A DNA stretch of 64,000 bases from Naematelia aurantialba (Eukaryota; Basidiomycota; Tremellomycetes; Tremellales; Naemateliaceae): positions 124,001 through 188,000 of the forward strand of contig JAKFAO010000008.1 of assembly GCA_021527695.1 (NCBI GenBank), in the 5' to 3' direction. Shown in pieces: positions 42,761 to 56,095 of this stretch; positions within the stretch are counted from its first letter, which is position 1, and every line of letters starts with the position of its first letter. The notes below the pieces were generated by a model, which did no database searches, was not told the origin of the DNA, and saw only the letters and a list, made by a program, of their open reading frames with translations. The position numbers and the translations under genes are program-made.

Positions 42761-45700
42761 TCAACGTGCATGCGATCGGGACTGACCTCGCAGGAAGCCG
42801 CCTCTCTCCCAGTTGCCTTGCACGTAGACCTCTTCAGACCGCTTGGCTGGGTCTTCGAGAGCAGCGAGCAACGCCCGTACTCGGTTGAAGTCTGGCGTTC
42901 TCGTCAGTTCCCTTCGCCATCCGAGTCGAGGCACTCACCAAGAGGCTTCAACAGCCAGCCATCAAAGTCCTTTGCCAAGTCGCTGCGATCGCTTTCATAC
43001 AGGCTCGCAGAGACGGCAAATATCGGAATCCGCCCATCGATCCGCAGAGGGTTGATACTGGGGTCCGCCTCTAGTTTCTCTTCTAGCTCGCGTATCTCGT
43101 GCGCCGCCTCGCGACCGTTCTTGATAGGCATTCTACAAAGTCAGCTATCCTGGAGTTTGTGGCCTAAGCGTAGACTCACTGGATGTCCATTAGGATCACA
43201 TCGACATCCCAGCTGCTCTGCAACGCATCCACGGCCTCTTGCCCGTTGTTTGCAGTCATGACAGTATGGCTGTCCATCTTGAGCCTCCTGGTAAGGATCT
43301 GCATGTTGATTGCGTCGTCCTCTACGACCAGTACCCGAAGCACTTGCGTGCCCTTTGGACCTGCCCTTGATCGCCGGGATGCAGACGGCTGGCGCGAACT
43401 CGAATTCTTGGAACTCTTGTGTCGGGACCGACTAGGATCTGGCGGTGAACTACTGTAACTGCTCACCCGGCGGGGTGCTATTGGGTTGGAGCGAGTGGCC
43501 ATGGATGGTGATTGAGAAACCAGAGATGTTTCCAGATCCGTTGTCGACTCCTGGTTGTCCTGATCAACCTTGGTTGGTCGGATAGGCCAGGACGAGTCTG
43601 TCACCGGGAACGTCCCAGGTCTCGACATGCGCTTTTCTGCAGCACGCAGTCGATCATCATCTGGAGATACGGTCGGTCCAGTTATCATATGGGAAGCACC
43701 GAATTCTTGGACAAAATTGTCGATCTCACTCCCGCTGGTCTTGTCGGAGCGGAGTGACGCAGCAGAACCGTTTCCAGATGACCCGTCGCGCACGTCGAGT
43801 TGTGTTTCAGATTCCTTGTTGGATGACCGAGAGATTGTCCGGTTCACTTCGGTCGCCAAGTTGAGGCAGAACCAGAACTTGGAGCCAATGCCCACCTGCG
43901 ATTCCGCTTGCAGAGTTCCGCCAAGTTGGTCGACGATCCTCGCCACTACAGCAAGACCAAGGCCCAGCCCAGTCCCCTCTGCGCGGATCTGTTCGGCTCC
44001 TTCAAGGACGACAAACATTGCTGACAGTTTGTCAGACGGGATCCCACAACCCGTGTCTTGGATTGTGACCTCGACAGGCACAGTCTTATCTCCTTTCGGT
44101 ACATTAACCGGCTTCTCGCGAACTACACAGCTGACAGAAATGTGGCCGTGTTCGGTATATTTGACACTGTTGGCAACCAGGTTGGAGATGATCGTTCTTA
44201 TCTTGCGCGAATCGCCGATTACTTGACAGGGCAAATCATCAGACATGTTCATCCGGAACTCGAGGCCTCGTCGAACACTCTCGGTCTGATAAAGCTTGAC
44301 AGCATCATTGACCGTCTGGCGCAGGTCGAACGGGTCATTAAAACCCGTTTCGTTGCCCGTCTCGATTTTCGTGAGGTCGAGCAAGTCATGGACGTGGAAC
44401 AGAAGTGCGCGACTCGCTTTGTGAGAATTTTCCAGCATGGTGCGCGTATCGGGGTCAATATCGCCCGCTAAGGCAAGCTCCAAAGTGTTGATGATCTGCG
44501 AGAGAGGCGTGCGGACCGCGTGACTGGTATTCGAAAGGAGAATGGCGGTGAGTTGGTTCGATGCCATTGCCGTCTGCTTTTCCCTCCAGACCTGGATGAA
44601 TTTGCCATAAATGAGCGCAAGTACACCCGCGGATTCGAGCTGATCGTCTGACCAAGCTCGACTACGGCCGACGACGGTCTCGGACCACGATTTAAACGAT
44701 TTTCGCGGTTCGAGAGAAGCTGTTGCACCTGCTACCTCGTCTTTGTACGGCTTGCCAGCCCATTGAACTTCCAGGACTTGGCCCTTGCGCAAAAAGACGA
44801 TAAAATCTTGACCCGCTTTCACTGTCAGAGGCACATAGAGCATTCCCGCAATGGTATCCGGTGCACGCGGAAGTATGAGCTCAGGGAGGTCTTTCGATAT
44901 GTGATTTGTCGCCTTCAGTGTCCTACAAGTTGATTAGTCTTTCTCATGGGTATAGCTCTGCAAGGCTTACTCAAACTTCGCCATCCGCAAGAACTCGGCA
45001 ATCGCCATCATGGCCATTCCCTGGTCGCTCCTATCTTGGTTAGAACCAGCAGCTCTTGCAAATCAAAACACGCACGTTCCAAGCAATTTACATCCATCGC
45101 CGATAACCAGCAAACCAGCATCTGCGTCGAAAATCTGCAGCAGGTCTTTGACATCCGAAACGATATAGCCGGTCGGGTGTTGCTGAGTTGGAATTGTCGA
45201 GATCTATAACCTCATCAATGAAATTCCCGCACAGTGTTTGTTCGACGTACGAGTTTTCTCGTACGTAGTCTCTGGGCATAACTCAACCTTTCGATATTCC
45301 TGGAAATGGAGTCCGAGAGAATTCGCATCATTTGACGGACCGGGAACGACACACGCATTCCATGGTAGCCGTACGAGTGGCAAGCAATAAGGCCCCACAG
45401 TTGGCCAAACGCCATGATTGATATGGACATGGAAGAGCGGACGCCCATGTTCGCCAGGTCTAAAGAGCTGAATCAGCGCCAAGTTGTAGAGGAGGCTCCT
45501 GTCACTCACACTTTATGTGTATCGGGCTCATGGCTCGCAGGTAGCAGTGCGTCATATCCAGTGGATATTCCAGATCCTCTTTGCTCCGCAGGACCATTCT
45601 GGCTGTGGTCTGGCTCCGGTCATACAGTAATCTGACTTTGTTGACAGCGTACAGTTGCCTCGCTTGAGCAGGGATGTCGGCCGCAGGAAACATCAAACCC

Positions 45701-48560
45701 TTGAACAGATCGGTAGTTTTGCCCCAATCTACCAATTCTGCAACCACTTGACCATTGAAAGACTCGTCGAATTGATACAGCAGCACGCGATGGAATCGGC
45801 AGAGATCCTGAACGACACCGACGACTACTTTGAGGAATGTCTCGAGGTCCGGAGCCGAACTAAGCTGATCATTCATTTGACCCAGCACGGCGAAAACATC
45901 CATTGCCCCGGTAGATTGCGTAATGGGTCGACGTCCGCCACGTCGACTGCGGCGGCCCGCCGAACTGCCAGTGTTGCTTGTTCGAGCGCGAGAGTCGCTC
46001 ATAGCTGCGCCAACTCGACGTATACGCTCTAATGCTCGAAGAGGCTTGGCATGATTCGTCGTGGACTCGATGATTTTGTGCAATGGTGTATCGACTTCGA
46101 GGCCGTCCAAACCCATCGCCTCGTTCTCAGTGATTAGGTTTAACGAGCTCATCGGTTGCGTAGTTGACGTCGTTGAATCAGTTATTGATTTAGCGAAATG
46201 TAGGCCATCACCCGTGGTCCATTCCCCAGAGTCTCGGGAGCCCGACACCGCTGGCCTAGGCGTGGAAATCGATGCAACCGTGGTGATAGTGTCTTGTGAA
46301 TCAGCTCTGGAATTCGCGCCACGCGATCGATCCTTGCTGCCAAAGGAACCTGCACTGGCGGGGGTCTGAGAACCAGAATCTGACGACCTGGCTCCCGTCG
46401 AGACATCTGGGGAGTCGAATTTATGCATGAGAGGGTTATAGGTGTCCCGCTCGAATTCGAACTCGAGGATGATCAGATCAGGCGGCTGAAGCGCGTTACC
46501 CTCGATATCAACTTTGTCCCACGAGGTTTGCTGTGGTTTATGTGCAGCAACCCAGCAAGTCCATTCGCGCCGAGACCTGTCGGTTTCTGAGCTGATCTCA
46601 GCAGCGTCACTGTCATCAGAGCCCGGCTCCCCAAAGCCTGACAACAGGAAGACGTGCGGCCCCTCGTCCGCGACACTGCCTGTTCCCGATTGGGCGTCTG
46701 GCAAATATTCGATGTTGTCTCGCAAGATATCTTCCTGATCTTCCGTGAGAATACGGCTGAAGCAGTCGAGTTGGAAGAGATAGCTTGGCGATAAACCCAG
46801 CAACTCTGTCGAATTCTGGGATGTTTAGCACCCGACCCAATCTTCGGCATGAAACTTACCTCCGACACTTGGCGCACAAGCAGGTTCCCGGTCTCAAAGT
46901 CCTCTTCTAATACAAACAGCACTCCAAAACCTTGTACAGCACCAGGGGTGGTAATCGGTTCATCCTCGCAGCGGGCTAGCTCCCCTTCTCGGCCCACAAC
47001 GATGTGGTGGCCGTCATCGGTAGCAACATGCTCAAAACGGATTGTCACAATTGGAGGTTCATCGTGTCTCTCCGGGCCCCCCTCGCCAGCTTTAGGATCA
47101 TGCTCATCAGACACATTTGCCACCTGGCTCGATTCCTCTGTGATGGTCACGTTGTCTTCGCTGGGATGGATACCTAAATCGCGCCCCCGAGGAAGAGATA
47201 CCAAACCACCAGCGGAGCCAGGACGTTCAGGGACATTTGGGTCGGCCAAGTTGATGGTATGTGCTTGCTCGTGAACAAAATTACGGACTGACTCCTGGCT
47301 TGCATTGTGCTGCCTTGTGATTGGCTGTCGTTGCTGGTTAAGAGCCTTGGGGTGGGTCGATCGGCTTTGGTGCCCGCGATTTTGAGGATGAAAAGGACCA
47401 GCGCTGCCGCTGCCACGGCCGCTTAGAGATTCCACTTCCTCCGCGTAACTCACCGACCCGAGGTCAGCCAGATGAACAATATCCGAGAAATCTTGCACAA
47501 GCGTCGGCTCTCCATTCTCATCAAGTTCAAGCTGAGTAGAGGAGCTGTGACGATGCGGACGCTTCTGATCCGCAACGAGATCCTCCAGACCGGTTCCAGG
47601 AGCAGGGCGGGGTTGAGGTTGAAGCAGTTGGGGTTGCTGGCTCTCAGGCTGAGCCTTGGGTTCTGGAGGATCGGCTCTTTTGTGGTCGGTGGCTGTGGCA
47701 AAAGTGGACTGGCCGCTGAAGTGTATAGGAGAATGCGAAAGGCTGGACTCGTTTGGCTTGAATTGAGGCTGATCAAGGGGTGCACGATCATTCTGTGGCA
47801 GACCATTTCCCTCAGTTTCTGCAGTGTCGTTCTTGGGACTGTCGCGTGGATCATCTTTGCCAGGTGTTGTCCTCTCCGTGTCGTCGACCGCTTCATCGCT
47901 ATTTCCAGTCTCCGGCTTTGGTCGCGATGCCCCCCTGGGGTCAGACGTAGCTTCGGCCTTTTGGGGACCCGGACTATCACTGGACCTACGCAGCGAATCC
48001 GACGTGAAGAAGGGAGATGTAGCACTTTCGTTCTCGAGAATTGGCATGCTGAAGAAGCCCTGTGGCCAACCGGCGGTCCTGTCGGATGAACGCGAGGTAG
48101 CAGGATGAGAGCCAGATGACGCTCGGTCTCTCCTGCTGGAAAATTTAGCTACAGCAGGTTGCCCTGACGGCCGTCGATGCACATCGGCAGACTGAAGCAT
48201 TTGAGTGATGCTCTGTATACCTATGTCATCGTCGAGGTCGCCAGTTGTCGAGTTGGATGCCACCGACGACCGACGCGTTTCCTGCCAGGAGAGTGACCGC
48301 TCTGCAGCACCAGGCGAAGGAATTCGATTAAAGATCGATCCGTGATTGCCGGACAAGTTGGAGGATTGTGACTCGGACGACACCATGCCTTGGAACACCG
48401 ATCGTATGGGGAAGACAAACGATTGTGGGCCAAGGGTCGTGGGACTCAGTGGCCCGCCGCTACTGGGTGTCGCGAAGGGGCTTGAACCCTGATCATTACC
48501 GGTCGGAGTGGTTGGCATCGCTACTCCAGGGGGTGTTGAGTTGTGGCTATTGCAGGGCAT
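42761..48560 (-). CDS. PHY1: Fungal phytochrome, hybrid histidine kinase
   Basis: Red/far-red light sensor binding a bilin. Exon 1 (48560-46860, 567 aa) carries a long disordered Ser/Pro-rich extension and the start of the PAS domain, with the chromophore Cys at about residue 531 (ARCEDEPITTPGAVQGFG). Exon 2 (46815-45510) holds the rest of PAS and the GAF domain (CRFHRVLLYQFDESFNGQV) with the pocket motif PAADIPAQARQLY at about 947. The PHY region follows (exon from 45459 down, then GYIVSDVKDLLQIF). Then the kinase: H-box SNTSHAVRTPL, N-box SNLVANSVKYTEHG, G1 DTGCGIP, G2 EGTGLGLGLAVV. The C-terminal receiver has LVVEDDAINMQIL, the phospho-acceptor in VILMDIQMPIKNG and Lys in WLLKPL. All signalling residues look intact. 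Stop at 42761 after QSRSHAR, unless an alternative donor extends the tail. Confidence 0.95.
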
Positions 48561-50137
48561 CTATTCAGACTGCGGTCGGCCTGAATCTCGTAGTCTGTTG
48601 GGTATATGAGCTTTGGGTGGCTGAAACGGCCACGATGTCGCCCCGGCGGGCGGACCCTGGGGTGCATTGATAGTGGAGGGAGGATCGCGGTTGGCGGGAT
48701 TTGCGAGGGGACGATCGGAAGGGGATGTCCCGGGTATGACGCTGAGACAACGATTCTCTCCGTGCATTCATCGTATGCAGTGCCAAGTCGCGTAGCACAC
48801 GACAGGAGAGTCACGTCCAAGGGACTATGGCTTGGACTGGATATATGGAACGAGAACTGTTGAGGGTGGACAATGAAAGGACGGCGCCTTGAAGTGGTTA
48901 CTGACCTTGGTGCGTGGTGACTGACCGAACTCGCCTCTGAGCCGTCACGATCACCCAACAATCCCTCCCGGCGAGCCTTGTAGGCCCCTTGCTGTGCGCT
49001 GTCGTCGACAAGGGAGCCAGAGACAACGATATGTGCGATGAGGAGAGAGAAAGAGGGAGATAAACAGGAGAGATGAAGGAAATTGGCTGGTAATCTGCAG
49101 AGATCTCGTGTCGCCCTTTTCGCGTCGACGGTTCAGTTTGCGGGAATCGTCGCCAAAGCGGGGTTTGCCTTGATCTTGATCTACCGCTTTCTCTCCCTTT
49201 CGTTTGCTGGCAGATACGAGGGGTAGAAGAAGAGGAAGAAGGATTACGGGAGGAGATGACGGTCAAGAAGCCTGGCAGGGCTGGTCCAGTCTACGACCAC
49301 CAGGCCCACTCGAGATGTACTTGTATACGTGCTGCGGTGCCGAGAATGCACCGAATGACTATTCGACACCCCCCCATTCAGAGTCTAAAGTGACATCTTG
49401 TGATTGCGTCGATTGAAGCAGAGATCACCTCCTATTTATTCTATGGATCTGACGGGATGTTTCCAGGGGCATGCAGGCCAAGGACCAACATGGCGGCCTG
49501 GACGGCACAGCACAACTGAAAAGCGTGCCGTTATAAACTAGACTGACGGTCCCGTGGGCCGTGTGACAGCACAACATAATTTACATGTTTTGTGACTGGG
49601 GGAAGAGGGGAGGGTGGTCTGACGGATGTCGAGTTATTCTCGATCTTCTCCGTTCGTCGCAACATCATGCCCCTGGCTGAGTCATATCCGGTTCGACCGT
49701 GGCGACTATCTATTGTTCCGCCACGCAGCATGTCGAACCTCGAATAGGTGTCCAAGCACCATACGATGCTGGCTGACGGTATTTCTAAGCGGCGCGACGG
49801 CAAGGCCGCTCCCATCATTCAACGCCACAAGAGCCGCGGACGCTGCCCAAATCCCTCGCGGGATTATTCTTTAGAAACTTGGTGCTGGCGAGGTAAGATG
49901 AACAGAGACATCGGCCAGTTCCTCCCGCCACGTGAATCAGTATTGGACATCGAGATCCCGGAACATGAGCCGCTGTGTCTGTGATTTGATGCAGAGGTCA
50001 TAAAACCAAGTTCCCCGGGCCAGGGCACCAAGCGCCCCTACTACTCTACGAGTACATCCCGCACCAGCAGCACCACTCGCAACACATGTCGAGCACCACT
50101 CGTCTCCCAAACCGCCATCCATCCAACCATAAGTGAC
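48561..50137. promoter_or_regulatory. Phytochrome upstream region and uS7 3' region
   Basis: About 1.6 kb between two minus-strand genes. It holds the phytochrome promoter and leader (right of 48560) and the uS7 3' UTR (left of 50138). No coding exon is supported. A polypurine stretch (49025-49055 and 49215-49255) is visible. Confidence 0.4.
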
Positions 50138-51340
50138 TTAACGGTTGGACTTGGCCACACGCTCAAGCTCGTCCTTCTTCTTGATAGCGTACGAGTTGGA
50201 CGAGCCCTTGGCGGCGTTGACGAGCTCGTCGGCGAGGCACTCGGATACCGACTTTGAGTTGTGGAAGGCAGACTCGCGAGTCTGTGATCGAGAAGGAATG
50301 CGAGTTGCAGGTAGATAGACGAGGGGCAGAAATGATATGCACACAAAGTGAGAAAGAGAGGAAAGCCCAGTCAGCATAGCATCGGAAGTGGGTAGGTAGA
50401 GACTCACGCCGATGGTGAGGAGGGAGATGGCCTGGTTGACCCGCCTGAGAGGCGAGACATCGACGGCCTGACGACGGACAGTACCCTGCGAACCGATACG
50501 GGTGGAGTCTTCCCGAGGGCCGGTGTTGACGACGGCGTCAACTGTGTATATCGTCAGTACAAGCAATCCACACGATAACAGTCGATTACGTACCAAGGAC
50601 CTGGATAGGGTTCTGCTCGGTAACGAGGTAGATGATCTCAAAAGCGTGTTGGACGATTCGGACAGCCATGAGTTTCTTGCCGTTGTTTCGGCCGTTCATC
50701 ATCAAACTGAAGGAGTAGGGAAATGTCGTCAAAGAAGAAGGAAAAGTTGGCAAAAGGTCGCAAGGATGATGGCGAGGGGAGATGAGTGACAAAGGGTAAG
50801 CGAAGAAGTGTGGTCAGCAAATGGACCTGCTGAATAGTCTCGAAAGCGACTCACGCGTTAACCAATCGCTCAACAATGGGCATGCGACCCTTGAGGAACT
50901 GCTTCTTGGCATAACGGCCAGCGGTGTGAGCTGCACACCCGAGTCAGCGAGATTTCTGATCGACAGCTGGAATACCACGCTGCGATGCAACGACAGAGCG
51001 GCGATATGAAAAGAGCTGCGACTTACGGACGTAGACGGCGTGGTTGACGTTGATGTAGTCGGTCAGGGAGATGTCCTTGACCTCGATCCTGTCAGATGTC
51101 AGCGTGTGTCCATTGGTCCATCTGTGCTTGGAATTGTCCACTCTTGCGCGGACCCAAGACACCTCGACGCCACTCGTAGTAACAACCACACCTCCGTAGT
51201 TTCCCGTTCTCTATCGCTCTCTTCTTCTCTCCATGATGCAGAACATGGACTCACTCTTGTGCATCCCACTTGCCAAACAGCTTGACGGAGCCCTCGTTGG
51301 CGACCTTCTGAACGTCGGAAGGAAGAGTTGCGGTAGCCAT
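50138..51340 (-). CDS. RPS5: 40S ribosomal protein uS7 (S5)
   Basis: Cytosolic small-subunit protein contacting the mRNA exit and E site. Exons, high to low: 51340-51255, 51088-51027, 50930-50855, 50706-50594, 50541-50408, 50281-50138. They sum to 615 nt (204 aa), the normal eukaryotic length. Diagnostic segments: [89 protein letters not shown] and the end [18 protein letters not shown]. Five introns split a short gene, in line with intron-rich ribosomal protein genes of basidiomycetes. Divergent from the EDEM-like gene. Confidence 0.96.
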
Positions 51341-51885
51341 TCTGTCGATGCTCGATCTCTGCGATTAATGGAGAGTGCGGGTCGTTTTTCCTCGTTGGCT
51401 AGTCTCTGACACTTGACGACGAGTCGCTCCGATTCGAGGCGAGTCGACAAACAAAAGGCGTGAAAGAGTAAAGAGCTTGAGGGATAGAAGACACCTCTTT
51501 GACGTTCAGCCAAGTGAGCTTTGCCAGCGACTCTCGCGAGGAGAATCGCAAAAACACCGATTCGGCGAAAGCGCAAATTCCATGTGGCGGCTTAAATCCG
51601 ATCCCAAAGGTGACTTCTGTCGGGGATAAGGTGACAGTTCCTCAGTGGCAAATCCACGTGCTTCTTGGCTTTCCGCTGGAAGCGAATTGATTCCGCGCCT
51701 CCAGCATGTCAGTGCCAGTTCAGCTGGCTGTATCTTCCTTTCGTCTACCTCGTCGTGGCCATGTCCTCATCATCCTGAGGTCACAAGACGGAGTCCATTC
51801 AGGAGGGATTTCTGACTCGACGTCGACAACTCTTGGAAGCAGCCGACAACCAAGTACATCCGGCTGCATGTAGCTTGTTGACTAT
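51341..51885. promoter_or_regulatory. Divergent intergenic region, uS7 / EDEM-like gene
   Basis: 545 bases between head-to-head ATG codons. No exon is recognised. Confidence 0.45.
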
Positions 51886-54800
51886 ATGTTGAAGTCTCTC
51901 TCGATATGGATCGTACTCTGCCTGTTGTATTCTGGGTTGGTAGTGGGCATGACTGCGTCGAGGCGCTTGGAGTTGAGGGAAGATGTCCGTCAGGTGCGGG
52001 ATTTCTGAGCTGTTTGACCGGTGGAGATGTCGATTGACAGTTTTGCAGTTGTTCGTGCACGGCTACGAAGGTTACATGAACCACGCCTACCCTGCGGTCA
52101 GTACCTCACCTCAGATCGCGCACAATAGCGGGCTTGATATGTCTTCTTCGTCGAGACATTGTGATATGTGCTTGTATCCTCTGTCCCTGAAGTCAAGGCG
52201 ATTAGTCCTCCATATCAGTCGTCCCCCCCCCCCGTGTGTAGTAGCTCATGTCTGTAGGACGAGTTGCGGCCCCTAAGCTGTGGTCCGCTGAAACGCGATT
52301 ACAACCCGTCGAATTTCGGGGTCAATGACATCCAGGCCAATGCCTCGATGACGCTTCTCGACGTCCTCTCCACCCTGCCCCTCGTACACCCCGATGCGTT
52401 TCCGCCCGCTGTCGAGCTGGTCGCGACGCAAGTATCCTTTGATCAGGACGTCAAAGTCCAGGTGTTCGAATTGACCATTCGAGCCATGGGCGCTCTGTTG
52501 TCGACTTACCAACTATTGGACCGCTTGCCAGATGACGAGGCATCGCAGGCACAGGAGCTACGATTGGTCGTGGACAAGATCAACGTCAAGCAATATAAGG
52601 GGAGGATGCTTGAGTTGGCTCTAGATCTGGGGAAGAGGTTATTGCCGGCTTTTCGCACTCTTACGGGACTTCCCTACGCCAGAGTAAATCTCAAGCACGG
52701 AGTAGAAAAGGGGGAGACCATGGACACTTGTAGGTGACAGTCTGCGGATCACAGATCACACCTTCGAATGCTCATCTCCTTCATAGGTACCGCTGGTGCT
52801 GGAAGTCTGATCTTGGAGTTCGCAGTGCTTAGCAGGCTGACGGGTGATGATTCATTCGAAGTAAGGGGTGCAACCAGAGGCAGACTAGTGCTTATCAAGC
52901 CAAGACAGCTGCCAACAAGGCGTATCTGGCCATCTGGAATCGCAGGTCCTCGCATAATCTCGTCGGGAATACAATCAATCTCGGGCACGGTCACTGGCTT
53001 GCCCCCGGACAGAGTGGGATTGGAGCTGGAATCGACAGCTTCTATGAGTATGGCATCAAGGCGGCTATTCTCCTCGGTCAGCTACCTGTTACAAGTGCGA
53101 CTTGAAGCTGAGATGAAGCAGGAGACGATTCGTACCTTGACATCTTTCACGACTCTTATGCGGCAGTGCAAACGCATATCCGCACAGATGACGGATTCAT
53201 CGTACGTTCCGTCAATTATCCCATTGGCTCACAAATCGACAGTATCGGCCTGTTCAACTCCGGCTTCTTCAGCCCGGTTACCCCTCGATCGTCGACTCCT
53301 TGTCCGCCTTCTTTCCGGGCATGCAGGTCCTTGCTGGAGACTTGGAATCCTCTATCAGAAGCCATCTCGTCTTCTGGAATTTATGGAGGAGATACGATGC
53401 AATCCCGGAAAGCTGGGACTGGGAGAATCGCGAGATACAATGGGCGGGATGGCCGGGACGACCAGAGTTTGTCGAGTCGACCTATTACCTCTATCAGGTT
53501 CGCCACATCAATGTTAGAGACTCATTCGACTGACTGTTAACAGGCTACCAAGGATCCATTCTACTTGAGAGTGGGTGAGAGGGTCCTGCATGACATGCGG
53601 AGACGAACCAAGACGGCGTGTGGGTTTGCCACTCTCACAAATGTCGAAACAGGCGAAGTGAGTCCTTCCAATGCAAGCGGATGGATAGGCGCTGATGCGT
53701 GCAGCTCGAAGACCGTATGGAGTCGTTCGTCCTGTCCGAGACACTCAAAGTGAGTTTTGTGCCCAGCAATTCTCATGCAACTGCAGTACCTGTATCTCTT
53801 GTTTGACGATCAACCTTCGGCGTCTTTGTCAAATCGAGTGTTCTCCACTGAAGGTCACCCCTTATCCCTTCCATTCAATCTGACAACACCAGCGTCACTA
53901 ATCCGAAGGGCTCTTCATCGTGGAGAAAATCTGGTCTGCCCGATGTACAGGGCATCCAAGCTTGGCGGTGGACTGGTAGTCGGTATCGAGCAACGACCAG
54001 ATTATGAATATGCCAGATCGCTCATCTTTGGACCTGGCGGGGATGGTCGTACAGTTGAGAACGAGGCTTTGGTACATTGGTCCGCGGACGGTTTCTGCCC
54101 TATACCATCTGCGCCGAGATTCGTGAGTCGACTCAACAGATGCTAGGAGGATAGTTGACATTGGCGTAGTCCGTGGACATCTACCTTTCTCCGCTTGATG
54201 CATCTGAAGGATCATACCCTCCGCCGGAAGACACTGTTCCTTCGTCGGACAAGGTGTCGCGGGACGAAGTCACTGGAGACTTCACAATCCATAAAGTCGA
54301 AGGCTTGCGGTTGACCGTGGATTGGCGATTTGATAACCAAGGATACGATGTTTCCAGCAGTGCGTGTTTGGCTTGTCTTTTTCACGCTGTTCAACGGCAC
54401 TGATTCGTCTAGTTGGTCCGCATAGAGTCCGCCAGGGTCAGCAAGTGCTCGTGCGTGACCCTTCGATGTCAGGCTATCTGCCCGTTCCGTCCACCGCATC
54501 TACCTACTCCCACTCACCAGTCGAGGTGTTGCTGCGCTTTTCCACTGCGTCGATGTCGGCCGGAGAGCGCAAAGTCATCTTACACGCCGTGGGTGCGACT
54601 GCAACCTTCGGCCGGGACTTTGGACGATCGGGTTCCAGCCCCACTGATGACGGGTGGAACATGGGCGGCGCGCCAATCAAGCTCCTCCGTCCGGATAAAC
54701 GCAACCTCGATGCTTGCCGACCGTTAACCCGCATCCCAGGGCCAGCTATCATGCTTGTCCAGCGCGGACAATGCACCTTCCTCGCCAAGCTCGACCACGC

Positions 54801-55359
54801 CGTCAAGGCTGGAGCGGCAGGCGTGATCGTCGTTGGATACCCCCCTCCCTCCGCACCCGCCATGGACAGGGATGGCCAACCTCAGCAGCAACAGCAGCAG
54901 CAATTGTTGATGGATGACGAGGGAGGTCTGATACGCCCTTGGGCCGAAAACGAGCCGCAGCACACGCTCGAGGCGGTCGAACATGCTGGCATGGTGTACG
55001 TTGACCATGCCGTCGGAGACGCGCTTAACGCGGTGTTGGACTTGGGCGTCGTGCAGGTGGACGTCGAGTTGGTCGGCGGTGCGCATGAGAATTCCCATGG
55101 GAAATGGAATACCGAGGGCGGGGGCGGGGGCGGTGGCAGTGTTGGACAAGGCGGCGGAGGGTCAAAGTGGACAGGCGGCGGCGGGGGCGGACGTGGTGGC
55201 AGCCACGGTGGTGGCGCCGGTGGCGCACAGGGAGGACGAGGAGCATCAGCATCTGCAGAGCAGGAAACCGGACAGGGCGGGAGGCATGGAGAGCAGCGGG
55301 AGGGGAGGTTGGCGCTGGGCCAGTGGGAGATTTGGAACCTCAAGATCTTGGAGCCGTGA
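51886..55359 (+). CDS. EDEM-like GH47 alpha-mannosidase family protein with PA domain
   Basis: Predicted ER-lumenal protein of glycoprotein quality control that trims or recognises mannose on misfolded glycoproteins for degradation (Htm1/Mnl, EDEM group). Exon 1 (51886-51993) encodes a signal peptide (MLKSLSIWIVLCLLYSGLVV). Exons 2 (52049-52096) and 3 (from 52258) continue LREDVRQ|LFVHGYEGYMNHAYPA|DELRPLSC, the family opening. Later hallmarks: NDIQANASMTLLDVLSTLP, PYARVNLKHGV, TAGAGSLILEFAVLSRLTGD, FFPGMQVLAGDL, GRPEFVESTYYLYQATKDPF, FVLSETLKYLYLLFDD. The C-terminal part is a PA domain (AIMLVQRGQCTFLAKLDHAV, GAAGVIVVGYP), as in EDEM3-type proteins. A Gln-run and a Gly-rich tail follow before TGA at 55357-55359. 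Middle exon joins were followed by motif and not all fixed to the base. I do not assign the catalytic acids. Confidence 0.9.
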
Positions 55360-55389
55360 CCGAGCTTGATCGAGCATTGTCGTTGTGTG

Positions 55390-55515
55390 TCATTGCCATT
55401 TCCATTGCCATTGCCATTGCTATTACCATTGCCATTGCCATTTCCACTGCCCTTGCCATTGCCACTGCCACTGCCATTGTCGTTTTCATTGCCATTGTCA
55501 TTGCCATTCGCATAG
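55390..55515. repeat. Hexanucleotide array (CATTGC)n
   Basis: About 20 copies of CATTGC, with variants such as CACTGC, CATTTC and CATTGT, just after the EDEM-like stop codon. Confidence 0.9.
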
Positions 55516-55709
55516 CGTCGCTGTGATCATCTTGGCTGGATTGTAGATTACAGGATACCCCGCATGTACATGCCACGCTTCGACTCGGCCACTCGTCTAC
55601 TCGTCTACCTAGTGTACAGTTCGCCGTTACGTTTCTTCCGCCTTGATACTGGATGCACTGCCCAGGGACACGCGTAAAAATGAGCGCCAGCGGCAGAACT
55701 CCGGCACAC

Positions 55710-55890
55710 CACACTACACGCACACACATACAACACAACACACCACACACATCACACATCACACACACCACACACCACACCCACACCCACACCACACCAC
55801 ACACCACACCACACACCACACCCACACCCCACCACACCCACACACCACACACCACACCCACACACCACACACCACACACCACACCCCACA
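55710..55890. repeat. Microsatellite (CACAC/CACACC)n
   Basis: About 180 bases composed almost only of A and C in CA, CACACC and ACACCC units. Confidence 0.92.
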
Positions 55891-56095
55891 CAGCCATGCC
55901 GCCGAGCAATTAGTACGCAGCTTCCGCACAAAGCGCGAGCATACGAACCAGATACATTCTGCATTCTACTTGCTGGCTGCCCACGATACCTCCCCACAGC
56001 CTCCTCCCGCAGCCTCCCACAGCCTCCCACCCGCTCCCACCCGCTCCCACTCCCTCTGCAGCCTCCTCATCGCGTCCATTCTCGCCCGCTCGCAC

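Larger units (their letters stand above)
55360..56095. other. Convergent intergenic region filled with microsatellites
   Basis: Between the EDEM-like and transaldolase stops. It contains a CCATTG hexanucleotide array (55390-55515), a CACAC/CACACC array (55710-55890) and CAGCCTCCCAC units (55995-56050). No coding exon. Confidence 0.7.

Noticed and set aside
49748..49984. 78-codon plus-strand frame upstream of uS7's 3' end
   Set aside because: No motif, no splice partners, and it lies in the 3' region of a minus-strand gene.
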